A DNA stretch of 32,116 nt from Candidatus Babeliales bacterium. GTDB lineage: Bacteria > Babelota > Babeliae > Babelales > Vermiphilaceae. The translations under genes and the position numbers were made by a program. The notes beneath the pieces were generated by a model. The model saw nothing but the letters and a program-made list of their open reading frames with translations. It had not been told where the DNA came from and made no database searches. The stretch spans positions 1 to 32,116 of the forward strand of contig JAGVKD010000001.1 in the NCBI GenBank assembly GCA_020050795.1. Reading direction: 5' to 3'. Shown piece by piece: positions 14,175 to 21,997 of the stretch (position 1 is the first letter of the stretch; each line of letters begins with the position of its first letter).

Positions 14175-15056
14175 CTAATAGCGCATACGGCGTCGGAAAA
14201 AACGAACGATATCACCAACACAATGTTCTCGCCTACTAATATCTAACACATCAACACCATACCGTTTGAATAAGGTGTTTTGCGATTCAAGGCGAGTGGC
14301 GAGCAGTGCAGATATGCCTTTCACATTCCGTGATCGAGCATCGATAAGCACTTCTTGCTCTGTTTCTAAATCGTGCGCAGTCAAAAAACCAACATCTGGC
14401 ATCGTGCGCTCATAATCAACCAGACACCGCAATGCAACCAAATCATACATGTTGGAAACAACAGGCAGATAGGTCTGAAAATTTTCATCAATAAAATCTG
14501 ATATCAAAAACGCAACTCCATCGCGCCGCTTCAATTGCGCAAGCCGTTTGAGGACATGCTCAACTGAGGTTCCTGAACGTGCTGGCTTTGCTCCAAAGAG
14601 CGCTTCCAAAATAGCACGCGCATGGCTGCGGCCACGGCCCGGCGGAATGTATTGTTCAACTTCGTCGGAAAATAAAATAAGTGCAACGTTGTCGTTCCCA
14701 TAGGTTGCAACAAGCGCAAGCACTCCCGCTATTTCCGCCATGAGGTCAGCTTTACTTTCCTCATGATCACCAAATTGTCGCGATGCCGAAATATCAACGG
14801 CAAGCACAACCGTTCGGCTACGTTCTTCCGTGTATTGTTTGACCAACAATTTGTCCATACGCGCTGATGCATTCCAATCTATGAAACGCACATCATCGCC
14901 CTGCACATATTCTCTGATTTGATCAAACTCAAGCCCCGTTCCCTTCACTGCAGAACGTGTGTCGCCAACGAGGGCGCCACTTAATAGCCGTCGCGTAAAA
15001 ATTTCTATGTGCCGAATTTTTCGTTGCACATCATCAGATAATGCTGTTCGCTTCAT
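14175..15056 (-). CDS. DUF58 / vWA-like protein of a Bat-type module
   Basis: A 293-residue cytoplasmic protein. The DUF58 signature is GDDVRFIDWNASARMDKLLV followed by the metal-ion-site-like VVLAVDISASRQFG (D-x-S-x-S, about residues 96-109), and later VAFLISDFIDENF and VDVLDISR. In other bacteria this protein works with a MoxR AAA+ ATPase and vWA membrane proteins. Here only the DUF4381 partner follows; a MoxR gene does not lie upstream, where serS sits 12 bases away. The start ATG 15056 has only a weak Shine-Dalgarno sequence, so coupling to serS translation is likely. Either the ATPase is elsewhere or the module is reduced. Confidence 0.85.
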   Translation of the reverse strand: MKRTALSDDVQRKIRHIEIFTRRLLSGALVGDTRSAVKGTGLEFDQIREYVQGDDVRFIDWNASARMDKLLVKQYTEERSRTVVLAVDISASRQFGDHEESKADLMAEIAGVLALVATYGNDNVALILFSDEVEQYIPPGRGRSHARAILEALFGAKPARSGTSVEHVLKRLAQLKRRDGVAFLISDFIDENFQTYLPVVSNMYDLVALRCLVDYERTMPDVGFLTAHDLETEQEVLIDARSRNVKGISALLATRLESQNTLFKRYGVDVLDISRREHCVGDIVRFFRRRMRY

Positions 15057-15068
15057 CTTTGCTCATCA

Positions 15069-16310
15069 TTACACGCTAAACAATGCTTCTTTTTTCAAAA
15101 TATCTGGAATAGCAATAGTGCCATCCTCTTGCTGATACGTCTCCATAATTGCAACGATCAAACGTGGCAATGCCAGAGAGGAACAGTTGAGAGTATGAAC
15201 CAAGTTCGTTTTGCTATCAGGTGTATCTTTGTAGCGAATAAGGCCACGTCGTGCTTGAAAATCAGTACAGTTGCTGCACGAAGAAACCTCATAATATTCT
15301 TTTTGCCCAGGAAGCCAAACTTCAATGTCGTATGTTTTTGCTGACTGGAAAGAACAATCCTGCCCTGCCAACAATGAAACACGATAATGCAATCCAAGTT
15401 TTTTCAAGATGGCTTCGCTGCATTCAAGCATGAGGTCCAATTCTTTCGAAGAATTTTCTGGCTTACAAATCGTATAGAGTTCAACTTTTTCAAATTGGTG
15501 GATGCGAATTAAACCGCGCTCAGTTGAACCATAGCCTCCCGCTTCACGGCGAAAACAGCTTGTCCATGCCGTCATGCGAATGGGCAACGCTGCGCCAGGA
15601 ATGATTTCGTTACGATAGATATTGGCTAGTCCAACTTCTGATGTTGGCGAAAGGTAGAGCTCATCCTCAGGCATTGTGTAGACCTGATCTCTAAATTTTG
15701 GAAAATTTCCCGATGTTTCGAGCGATGTTTCATTGACCAAAACAGGAGGCAAAACTGGCTCAAAGCCATACTCCATGTTGTTTTTGAGCATGAACATCGT
15801 CAATGCATACTGCAACTTAACGGCGTCTTTTTTGAAAAAAACAAAGCCACCGGCCACTACTTTTGCGGCAGTTTCAAAATCGAGCCAACCAAGTTTTTCT
15901 GCAAGCTCAACATGATTTTTCGGTTCAAAGGAAAATTTCTTTTTGGTACCAAATTCACGGACAACCTTATTAGATTCCTTGTTGCCGGGGGGTACATCAT
16001 CGGATGGGAGATTTGGACAGGTGAGATACAATGCCTTAAATGCTTGTTCTATCTCATCAAGTTCTTGTTGTTTCGTTTTGAGCAACTTGCCAACTTCGAT
16101 AGATTCAGCACGGAGCGCATCGGTGATGCCGCCCTTTGCTTTATCGGCAAGTTCATTTTTTTTATGCCGTAATTCTTCAACGTGTTGGCGCACTGCGCGG
16201 CTTTCATTATCAAGCCTGATCAGCTGCGCAACATCAAATTGAGGATCTTTTTTCTGAATGCGAGCCGTTATTTCTTGCGGGGCCTGACGCAATAAATTCA
16301 AATCTATCAT
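15069..16310 (-). CDS. serS: Seryl-tRNA synthetase
   Basis: SerRS charges tRNA-Ser (and tRNA-Sec where present) in the cytoplasm. The 413 residues begin with MIDLNLLRQAPQEITARIQK and a long antiparallel coiled coil (to about residue 110) that grips the tRNA long arm. The class II core follows: TSEVGLANIYRNEI, motif 2 FRREAGGYGSTERGLIRIHQ, the AGQDCSFQSAKTYDIEVWLP region, SSCSNCTDFQARR, and motif 3 near HTLNCSSLALPRLIVAIMET. ATG 16310 has GGAG six bases upstream. A promoter is predicted at 16378-16406; no T-box structure is evident in the short leader. Confidence 0.97.
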   Translation of the reverse strand: MIDLNLLRQAPQEITARIQKKDPQFDVAQLIRLDNESRAVRQHVEELRHKKNELADKAKGGITDALRAESIEVGKLLKTKQQELDEIEQAFKALYLTCPNLPSDDVPPGNKESNKVVREFGTKKKFSFEPKNHVELAEKLGWLDFETAAKVVAGGFVFFKKDAVKLQYALTMFMLKNNMEYGFEPVLPPVLVNETSLETSGNFPKFRDQVYTMPEDELYLSPTSEVGLANIYRNEIIPGAALPIRMTAWTSCFRREAGGYGSTERGLIRIHQFEKVELYTICKPENSSKELDLMLECSEAILKKLGLHYRVSLLAGQDCSFQSAKTYDIEVWLPGQKEYYEVSSCSNCTDFQARRGLIRYKDTPDSKTNLVHTLNCSSLALPRLIVAIMETYQQEDGTIAIPDILKKEALFSV

Positions 16311-16377
16311 GCTCTGCTCCGGCCTAGGTGCCGTCTCGTTTTGGGTTACTCGTTAAACCTCGGATTGAAACCTCCTT

Positions 16378-16406
16378 AGAATACTCCAAAACAGGCAGAT
16401 TGGAAA
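16378..16406 (-). promoter_or_regulatory. Promoter of serS
   Basis: Minus-strand TTTCCA (16401-16406) and TATTCT (16378-16383) with a 17-base gap, just after the HU terminator. Immediately downstream is CTAAGGAGGTTTCA, a perfect anti-Shine-Dalgarno match that has no start codon at a usable distance; it would fall at the 5' end of the message. Confidence 0.5.
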
Positions 16407-16412
16407 GACAAA

Positions 16413-16449
16413 ATAAAGCAGGGCTGTCAAAAAAACAGCCCTGCTTTAT
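16413..16449 (-). terminator. Intrinsic terminator of the HU gene
   Basis: A perfect 15-bp stem (16413-16427 with 16435-16449, ATAAAGCAGGGCTGT on the left) and a 7-base A-rich loop. On the minus strand the stem runs into TTTTGTC. It separates the HU gene from serS. Confidence 0.9.
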
Positions 16450-16490
16450 CGGGTAAAAATTTTCCCTATGGTCGAAGCTTTTCGCTTGGA

Positions 16491-16778
16491 TTACCCAACT
16501 CGAACAGCTTTTACCACTTCTCGCAAGTTTTTACCTGCTTTAAAGCGAGGTACTGTAACTGCTGGAAGATTGATACGTTCTTTAGTCGAAGGATTGATAC
16601 CTTTACGAGCTGGTCGACGAGACAACCAGAACGCACCAAAGCCAGTAAGAGATACTTTCTCACCTTTTTTGAGGGTACGACCCACAACTCGAATCAACGA
16701 ATCGATAACGCGTGTTACGTCTTTCTTGCTGAATGCGGTTTCTTCGCTCAGCTCGTTGATTAATTCGCTCTTGTTCAT
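16491..16778 (-). CDS. HU/IHF-family DNA-binding protein
   Basis: A nucleoid protein that bends DNA as a dimer. From ATG 16778 it is 95 residues, the family length: MNKSELINELSEETAFSKKD, dimer helices to about residue 45, the GFGAFWLSRRPARKGINPST arm with the conserved G-F-G-x-F and R-x-x-R-x-G-x-N-P, and the end VPRFKAGKNLREVVKAV. I chose 16778 over the longer frame at 16796 because AAGGAG lies six bases before it and the family N-terminus is MNKSEL. It has its own strong promoter (16865-16893) and terminator, as expected for an abundant protein. HU and IHF cannot be fully separated by eye; HU is likelier. Confidence 0.95.
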   Translation of the reverse strand: MNKSELINELSEETAFSKKDVTRVIDSLIRVVGRTLKKGEKVSLTGFGAFWLSRRPARKGINPSTKERINLPAVTVPRFKAGKNLREVVKAVRVG

Positions 16779-16864
16779 CATCTGCTCCTTACACAAATAA
16801 GGGTTAGTAAAACACTGCTACTTCTATTACTGAAAACACTCGCTTTTTGCGGCTTTCTGAGTAA

Positions 16865-16893
16865 GATATAGTAATTTTGGTCTACCTTGTCAA
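16865..16893 (-). promoter_or_regulatory. Strong sigma-70 promoter of the HU gene
   Basis: Minus-strand TTGACA (16888-16893) is a perfect -35 box, and TATATC (16865-16870) follows after exactly 17 bases. It lies 87 bases before the HU start codon. It is the best promoter match in the window. Confidence 0.75.
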
Positions 16894-16968
16894 CTAGAAC
16901 CGCACAAAAATTAAAAAATAATCATAAAGTTTTTCTTTAAAAAAACTACTAATATCTGAGGATACATT

Positions 16969-17778
16969 ATGCTCACAGACACCCATTGTCATGTCAATAT
17001 CATGGTGAAAAAAGATTTTGACACTCCGTTAACTGATGTCGAAATAAAATCTGCAGCACCTATTATACATGACGCAGAAAAACATGGCGTGTCGACGATC
17101 ATTAATGTTGGTACCAGTCTCATCGAAAGTGAAAATTGCGTTACACTCGCACGAGAATATTCATCACTCTACGCAACAGTCGGCATTCATCCGAATGATT
17201 GCACACCAACGTGGCGCAATGATTTTGCACACATTAAAAATTTAGTAGCGCAAAAAGAAGAAAATAAAATTGTTGGCATTGGCGAATGCGGTATCGATCG
17301 TCATTATCCCGGCTACGATTTGCAACGGCAGAATGACGCCTTTCGTGCACACATAGACTTGGCACTCGAGCATAATCTTGGCCTCGTAGTCCATTCGCGT
17401 GATGCCTATGATGAAACATTGCGCACACTCGAAGAATATAAAGGCGATATCAAAAAGGGCACCATGCATTGCTTTTCCTATGACCAAGATTTTGCAGACG
17501 AAGCAATTGCGATGGGATTCTTCATTGGCATTGATGCACCAATCACCTATCCGAAGAATGAGCTCTTGCGAAATATTGTAAAAAGCCTGGATTTGAGGCA
17601 CATTGTATTAGAAACGGACGCACCATTTTTGCCGCCGCAAGAATTTCGCGGCAAGCAAAATCATCCACAATATCTCGCAATCGTTGCAGAATGCATTGCG
17701 CAATTAAAAAATGAGACAGTGGAAAGTGTGGCACAACAAACAACAAAAAATGCAAAACAATTATTCGGTTTGGAATGA
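16969..17778 (+). CDS. tatD: TatD-family metal-dependent hydrolase (DNase)
   Basis: A 269-residue TIM-barrel nuclease of the TatD family, which removes 3' nucleotides from DNA and RNA and acts in DNA repair and in other roles such as D-aminoacyl-tRNA deacylation. Metal ligands are visible: the opening LTDTHCHVN (H-x-H), IGIGECGIDRHY (E), LVVHSRDAYDETL (H), MHCFSYD (H) and LETDAPFLPP (D). The C-terminal NHPQYLAIVAECIAQLK is standard. ATG 16969 has GAGG seven bases upstream. Its stop overlaps the start of the next gene by four bases (ATGA), so the two are translated together, although the next product is exported. Confidence 0.95.
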   Translation: MLTDTHCHVNIMVKKDFDTPLTDVEIKSAAPIIHDAEKHGVSTIINVGTSLIESENCVTLAREYSSLYATVGIHPNDCTPTWRNDFAHIKNLVAQKEENKIVGIGECGIDRHYPGYDLQRQNDAFRAHIDLALEHNLGLVVHSRDAYDETLRTLEEYKGDIKKGTMHCFSYDQDFADEAIAMGFFIGIDAPITYPKNELLRNIVKSLDLRHIVLETDAPFLPPQEFRGKQNHPQYLAIVAECIAQLKNETVESVAQQTTKNAKQLFGLE

Positions 17779-19022
17779 TGAATAAACTCTCTCTTTTTCT
17801 TTTACTCTTTCTTGCACAGCAAAATATTTGGTCAATGGAAGCAGAAGATGAGCAAGTAGCACGCGCTCGCCAAATTTTGGCTTCTACCTCAAGGCCCAAG
17901 TCACCCAAAATAGTATTATCTCCTGAAGCAAAAGCAAAAATTCGCGCCGCGATAAAAGAAGCTCCAGCCGCTCAGACCACTCAAGAGCAAAGAACAACAA
18001 ATCTTTTGGCTGAAATGCAGGCGCAGACCTTTGGTAACAGAATGAAGCTCTCGCCAGATCTTAAAGATTCTCTTCGTGTCCTAGCCACTACACAACCGAC
18101 CACACAACAAACGGTACCACTGCCAATCGTCTCTGCACAGACTTCTGACACCCCTGCCCAAGAACAACCATCTTTGGTTAAAAAGAAAAAAAAGAAAAAG
18201 AAAAAAACTAAGTCATCACAAGAAGAAAAACTATCACAAGAAAAGATCGATCCTTTTGATGCTTTGCTTGCGGAATTCTCACAAAAAGATGCACAGCGTA
18301 GACCTCGTTCGCCTCTACGAACTTCTCCAAAAAATGTGAGCGGTTCAACAACGTCTGTCATTCTAGATCCAATAGATGATGAGCTTGCAATTATCTGTCT
18401 TGAGAAAGTGAATACTTCTTATGGAAAATCATTACAAAAATGCAAAAAACGCCATACCATTATGAAAAGCCACTTGATTAAATACCCAAGCAGAGACAGG
18501 GATTTATATGTTAAAACTCTGCCAAGCGGAACATTCTCTTTTCATGACACAGCGGAAGAGTGGGCATTCGTTGCACAAAAAACTAGAAATGGCTGGCAAC
18601 TCAATCTTGGTTCGAACTATAAAGATCGAGCAGATATTATTGATCTCTTAAATACACCAGATAAGGATTCTCGCACGCCAGAAGCAAGTTCAGACGACGA
18701 GCAAGAGGAACAAGAAACAGAAGCGCAGACTTCTGATCTTGGAGAGCAGCCTGAGGAATCATCTTCTGATGATGATAAATCTGCGTGGGCTCGAGGAATC
18801 CTTGAAGAGTTGAAGTCATTAGGTTCGGATGCCGAAGATGTCTGGGCTAAAAAAATCCTTACCAAACTGAGAGAATCGGGACAAGATAGTGTTGTCATCG
18901 ATGCGGAAGAAAAGGTAATTGTAGAATGGGGTGATCCAACAAACAAAAAACTTGCTCGATACTCCAAGGACGATGAAACCATATGCTTAATTGATGCGGA
19001 TACAGAAACAATTATCTTCTAA
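17775..19022 (+). CDS. Secreted repeat- and lysine-run protein, effector-like (415 aa)
   Basis: No family recognised. It starts with the signal peptide MMNKLSLFLLLFLAQQNIWS. The mature part has two similar short segments, VLSPEAKAKIRAA (about 48-60) and KLSPDLKDSLRVL (91-103). Residues 136-144 are nine lysines in a row followed by TK, which resembles a nuclear-localisation-type basic patch. A folded-looking middle region (about 200-300, with GTFSFHDTAEEWAFVAQKTR) precedes an acidic Asp/Glu/Ser-rich linker and two related helical segments, AWARGILEELKSLGSD and VWAKKILTKLRESGQD. It is co-translated with tatD. The lysine codons form A-rich tracts (18178-18210), where slippage or sequencing error could shift the frame, but the frame is open on both sides. 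Targeting to a host is only inference. Confidence 0.8.
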   Translation: MMNKLSLFLLLFLAQQNIWSMEAEDEQVARARQILASTSRPKSPKIVLSPEAKAKIRAAIKEAPAAQTTQEQRTTNLLAEMQAQTFGNRMKLSPDLKDSLRVLATTQPTTQQTVPLPIVSAQTSDTPAQEQPSLVKKKKKKKKKTKSSQEEKLSQEKIDPFDALLAEFSQKDAQRRPRSPLRTSPKNVSGSTTSVILDPIDDELAIICLEKVNTSYGKSLQKCKKRHTIMKSHLIKYPSRDRDLYVKTLPSGTFSFHDTAEEWAFVAQKTRNGWQLNLGSNYKDRADIIDLLNTPDKDSRTPEASSDDEQEEQETEAQTSDLGEQPEESSSDDDKSAWARGILEELKSLGSDAEDVWAKKILTKLRESGQDSVVIDAEEKVIVEWGDPTNKKLARYSKDDETICLIDADTETIIF

Positions 19023-19476
19023 TCGAGAACGTACGTCGCACTCCGCGATCTAATATGAGATGGGAAATCGCTCCCGCGACGAAAAACATGGTATCGAAAA
19101 GCAGGACATGCTTATAGTCGGGAAACACCGATTGCATCAAGAACCAAACTGCAAATGGTAGTGCTATAATAAACAGTGTGTTATGAAATAGTCCGCGATG
19201 GCGCACAATAAGTGGCACTACTGCACATAGGCTCAGTCCCGCAAGAAGATCGAGACGCTGCTTGATAATAAGCACGACCAGTACAATCAATAACAAGCTA
19301 TAAAATAATTTTTGGCCTTTGCTCTTGATATCCACATCAGGAAATAATGATCCGACTAATGAGCAGAGCAACCATTCTCCTGCCGTGAGCCTGCTTGCGC
19401 AGCACCATCCGATTATCGCAAACGTGACGCCAAATGCAGCAGCTCCACCAAGCAGATGTCCTTTATATCCCGGCAT
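19012..19476 (-). CDS. YdjM-like membrane-bound metal-dependent hydrolase (DUF457)
   Basis: A 154-residue polytopic membrane protein. It starts MPGYKGHLLGGAAAFGVTFA, with the metal-type H-x-x-x-G of the family, then SLFPDVDIKS (a P-D-x-D motif), RHRGLFHNTLF (H-R-x-x-x-H) and HLILDRGVRR near the end, in the order seen in DUF457/YdjM proteins. About four membrane helices lie between. Start chosen at ATG 19476 because AAAGGAG sits six bases upstream; the frame is open 11 codons further, without support. Enzymatic activity in this family is presumed from motifs. The gene end overlaps that of the secreted protein by 11 bases in convergent orientation. Confidence 0.8.
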   Translation of the reverse strand: MPGYKGHLLGGAAAFGVTFAIIGWCCASRLTAGEWLLCSLVGSLFPDVDIKSKGQKLFYSLLLIVLVVLIIKQRLDLLAGLSLCAVVPLIVRHRGLFHNTLFIIALPFAVWFLMQSVFPDYKHVLLFDTMFFVAGAISHLILDRGVRRTFSIRR

Positions 19477-19545
19477 AAACAACTCCTTTTTTAGACAGTC
19501 TATTTCCACAATGATACTTTACAATAGTTATATCATAATAATGTA

Positions 19546-19571
19546 GGCCGCTTAATGCGGCCCATTTTTTT
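19546..19571 (+). terminator. Orphan plus-strand terminator between divergent genes
   Basis: GGCCGC (19546-19551) and GCGGCC (19557-19562) form a 6-bp GC stem with loop TTAAT, followed by CATTTTTTT. The T run is only on the plus strand. No plus-strand gene ends here: the nearest one upstream ends at 19022 and the intervening gene runs the other way. It may end read-through or a short RNA begun in 19480-19540. Confidence 0.75.
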
Positions 19572-19596
19572 ATGCCCAAAGTCAAACAGGCCATCT

Positions 19597-19624
19597 TTGC
19601 AAAAAACCCTTAATATGCTATTTT
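19597..19624 (+). promoter_or_regulatory. Extended -10 promoter of the beta-repeat secreted protein gene
   Basis: TTGCAA (19597-19602), 16 bases, then TGC-TATTTT (-10 at 19619-19624), about 50 bases before ATG 19674. It shares the TATGCTAT core with the promoter before 10276. Confidence 0.55.
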
Positions 19625-19673
19625 TGCACCGCTAACATTTTCAATTTTCATATTTCAGTTAAGGAGACAGTTT

Positions 19674-20327
19674 ATGAAAAAAGTTGAACTCGTTTTAACG
19701 GGCCTTGCGCTCTGCTTGAGCACTGTAAGCACTACGGTACGCGCATCATCAATCAGCAACTGGTGGGCAACCGAAACCCCTGGCGCCGGCATGAAACAAA
19801 ATGGAGATGCCAATTTTGCTGGATCGGCAAAGTTACGTAATCAGGCCTTTAAAAGTATCAAAATTGCTGGCTCTGGTGATCTTGAAGATATCGTGGTTGA
19901 AGGCAATATTATCGCTACTGGCAGATTGGAAGCAAAGCGCTGCACATTTGGATCAATGCGAACAACCGGCAAAACTGAATTGGAAAAAGTAACGGTGAAT
20001 GGCGATCTTGATACTGCCGGTTTTCTTGGACTTGATGAAGGCATCGTTAAAGGTGAAATCAAAGTCAATGGAAGTTTGGATATCAAAAATTCTGTTGTTC
20101 AGCAAGTTACTCTTTCTTTCGAGAGTGGCAATATCCCTTTTAAGAAATCAAAAACAAAAACAATTACTATTAACTGCCCTGATGATCTAACAAAAAAAGT
20201 GACCGTCACGCTCGATGGCACAACGGTCAATGGTGATGTAGTGTTTAATGGCTCTGCAGGAATCGTAATCCTGAAAGATGGCGGCAAAATTGAAGGCACT
20301 GTTATCAATGGTTCAATTGAAAAATAA
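19674..20327 (+). CDS. Secreted bactofilin-like beta-repeat protein (217 aa)
   Basis: The signal peptide MKKVELVLTGLALCLSTVST is followed by VRASS and a mature domain made of short strand repeats. Examples are GSGDLEDIVVEGNIIATGRL, GKTELEKVTVNGDLDTAGFL, GIVKGEIKVNGSLDIKNSVV, and near the end GTTVNGDVVFNGSAGIVIL and GKIEGTVINGS. The V-x-G-x-[LI] turns every 18-20 residues suggest a right-handed beta-helix like bactofilins, but those are cytoplasmic and this one is exported. A strand-interrupting insert lies near residues 150-180 (FKKSKTKTITINCPDD). ATG 19674 has AAGGAG upstream and its own promoter. It could be a periplasmic or surface fibre or an adhesion module; I see no catalytic motif. Confidence 0.78.
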   Translation: MKKVELVLTGLALCLSTVSTTVRASSISNWWATETPGAGMKQNGDANFAGSAKLRNQAFKSIKIAGSGDLEDIVVEGNIIATGRLEAKRCTFGSMRTTGKTELEKVTVNGDLDTAGFLGLDEGIVKGEIKVNGSLDIKNSVVQQVTLSFESGNIPFKKSKTKTITINCPDDLTKKVTVTLDGTTVNGDVVFNGSAGIVILKDGGKIEGTVINGSIEK

Positions 20328-20332
20328 ATATT

Positions 20333-21118
20333 TTAGATAAGATCCAATCGCTTTTTCAGGCGAGCCACACCAGACCACATAAACACGGTAATAAAAAGTG
20401 CAAGCGCACAAAATGAAAACCAGAAATTCAGAAAGCCTGGTTGACCTAATATTGCCGTGCGCATAATTTCCATTACATGCATCATTGGATTGCATAGATC
20501 GAGATATGCTAATTTTGGATTAGCTGCATAAAATGCAAACCAACTAAAATAAAAACCGCCAAAGCCAAACATTGGATAGATATAGCGCATCCAAGCACTA
20601 CGCATCTTTTTCATGCTATCAAGACGGCTGACAAGCCACAGTGTTAGCGCACCATAAAATATGTTGGTGATACTAAACGCGAGCAAAAAAAGCGGTATGC
20701 TAAAATTACTCAAATCAAAACGGGACCACACAAGCAGTTTGGCTAATGGCAACACAAAAATGCCCATCGCCATGGTGCTTAAGGCATAATTCAAAAAGAT
20801 CCGAATAAAAATAAATGATGTTGGTATGGGTAGTGTAGCATAATATAAATATAGTTGGTCACCCTCAAAATCCGCGACTATTTGCATTGCAGTTGCAAAT
20901 ACCAAATTTAACCCTGCCGCCGCACAAACGCCCGCAGCCATAAAGCCACCATAAGATGGTCCTATTCCAAATGCTGGCAACATGTATCCGCCAACAAACA
21001 AGTTGATGCTTGCCCAGAAACAGAGATCAAAAAAACGACTGACGAACGTTGTTTTGAACAACACATAATCAGTGTAGAGCAATTCTTTCAGCACAAAAAA
21101 ATGAGCACGGTTAAACAC
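20333..21118 (-). CDS. ABC-2 type transporter permease, third paralog
   Basis: A 261-residue inner-membrane permease with about six helices, of the ABC-2 group that exports drugs, lipids or polysaccharides. Start is GTG 21118 (MFNRAHFFVLKELLYTDYVL) with AAGG eight bases upstream; the same GTG-TxT-AAC-CGT opening is found in the second paralog. Shared family landmarks are GYMLPAFGIGPSYGGFMAAG, ADFEGDQLYLYYATLPIPTS, FIRIFLNYALS, NPMMHVMEIMRTAILGQPGF and the ending RLKKRLDLI. It is the most diverged of three tandem copies. The gene end lies five bases from the convergent beta-repeat gene, with no terminator between them. Confidence 0.88.
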   Translation of the reverse strand: MFNRAHFFVLKELLYTDYVLFKTTFVSRFFDLCFWASINLFVGGYMLPAFGIGPSYGGFMAAGVCAAAGLNLVFATAMQIVADFEGDQLYLYYATLPIPTSFIFIRIFLNYALSTMAMGIFVLPLAKLLVWSRFDLSNFSIPLFLLAFSITNIFYGALTLWLVSRLDSMKKMRSAWMRYIYPMFGFGGFYFSWFAFYAANPKLAYLDLCNPMMHVMEIMRTAILGQPGFLNFWFSFCALALFITVFMWSGVARLKKRLDLI

Positions 21119-21137
21119 GATTATTACCTTACATAAC

Positions 21138-21923
21138 TTAAATAAAATCTAACTTTTTTTTGAGTCTCTTAATGCCGTGACTCATGAATAAAACAATAAA
21201 TACTGTCAATGCCACAAGACATACCCAGTAATTGATATATCCCTCTTGGCCCAGCAATGACGAACGAATCATTTCCATGACATAGGTGAATGGATTGAGC
21301 AAATTAAGATAGGCAAATGTTGGCGAAAAACCATACAACACATACCATGAAAATTGAAAGCCTCCCAAGAACCACATTGGATACAGAAATCTCATCCAGA
21401 CACTGTTGATTGTCTCAAGTCTCTTGACATAACTCGTCACCCAAAGAATCAGCGCGCCATAGAGAAAACTTATAAAAACAACTGCCACCAAAAATTTGGG
21501 CACGTGTATACTGCTCAGCTCAAATTGATTCCAGAGCACCAATTTGCTCAGCGGAATAACCCAAAGCGCAATGGGGATTGCACTGAGTGAATAGTTGAGA
21601 AAAAGGCGAATAAATACAAATGATGTTGGCATTGGCAATGTGGAATAAAAGGAAATAATTCTATCTCCCTCAAAATCCGCTACCAAATTCATCACACTTG
21701 GAAACACCTCAAATAAACCAGCAGTTGCACACATTCCAGCAACCATAAAGCTGCCATAAGCTATATCAATGCCAAATGCCGGTAGCAAATATCCCGCGAC
21801 CGCTACAACGGTGACTACCTCAATGGATACATCTATTAATTTTGTCCCGAATATCCTTTTGAACAACAGATAGTCGGTATAGAGCAATTGTTTCATCAGA
21901 GAAAAATAAGCACGGTTATACAC
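21138..21923 (-). CDS. ABC-2 type transporter permease, second paralog
   Basis: 261 residues from GTG 21923, with AGGG seven bases upstream. The longer open frame to 22082 would overlap the previous gene by 85 bases and lacks homology there; the three paralogs have equal lengths only with the GTG start. Landmarks match the first paralog closely: GYLLPAFGIDIAYGSFMVAG, ADFEGDRIISFYSTLPMPTS, FVFIRLFLNYSLSAIP, NPFTYVMEMIRSSLLGQEGY and RLKKKLDFI. The membrane helices and DNA are clearly alike, so tandem duplication with the first paralog looks fairly recent. It lies after a terminator-like hairpin at 21954-21994. Confidence 0.88.
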   Translation of the reverse strand: MYNRAYFSLMKQLLYTDYLLFKRIFGTKLIDVSIEVVTVVAVAGYLLPAFGIDIAYGSFMVAGMCATAGLFEVFPSVMNLVADFEGDRIISFYSTLPMPTSFVFIRLFLNYSLSAIPIALWVIPLSKLVLWNQFELSSIHVPKFLVAVVFISFLYGALILWVTSYVKRLETINSVWMRFLYPMWFLGGFQFSWYVLYGFSPTFAYLNLLNPFTYVMEMIRSSLLGQEGYINYWVCLVALTVFIVLFMSHGIKRLKKKLDFI

Positions 21924-21953
21924 AGTTATACCCTGAGGCAAAATTTTGAAAAT

Positions 21954-21994
21954 AAATAAGGTGGATCGCCCGTATTGAGCAACCCACCTTATTT
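21954..21994 (-). terminator. Hairpin within the ABC operon (attenuating terminator)
   Basis: An 11-bp stem (AAATAAGGTGG at 21954-21964 with CCACCTTATTT at 21984-21994) and a 19-base loop. On the minus strand it is followed by ATTTTCAAAATTTTG, a T-rich but imperfect tract. It sits three bases after the first permease stop codon, so it may partly stop transcription before the second and third permeases. Confidence 0.65.
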
Positions 21995-21997
21995 TCT

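Noticed and set aside
16311-16377. T-box or serine-responsive riboswitch before serS
   Set aside because: The leader is only about 60 bases and shows neither the T-box consensus nor a terminator/antiterminator pair.
17981-18982. Antisense frames of 121-126 codons across the lysine-run protein gene
   Set aside because: Composition (poly-F, poly-S) is the complement of Lys/Asp/Glu-rich codons; no start signals.
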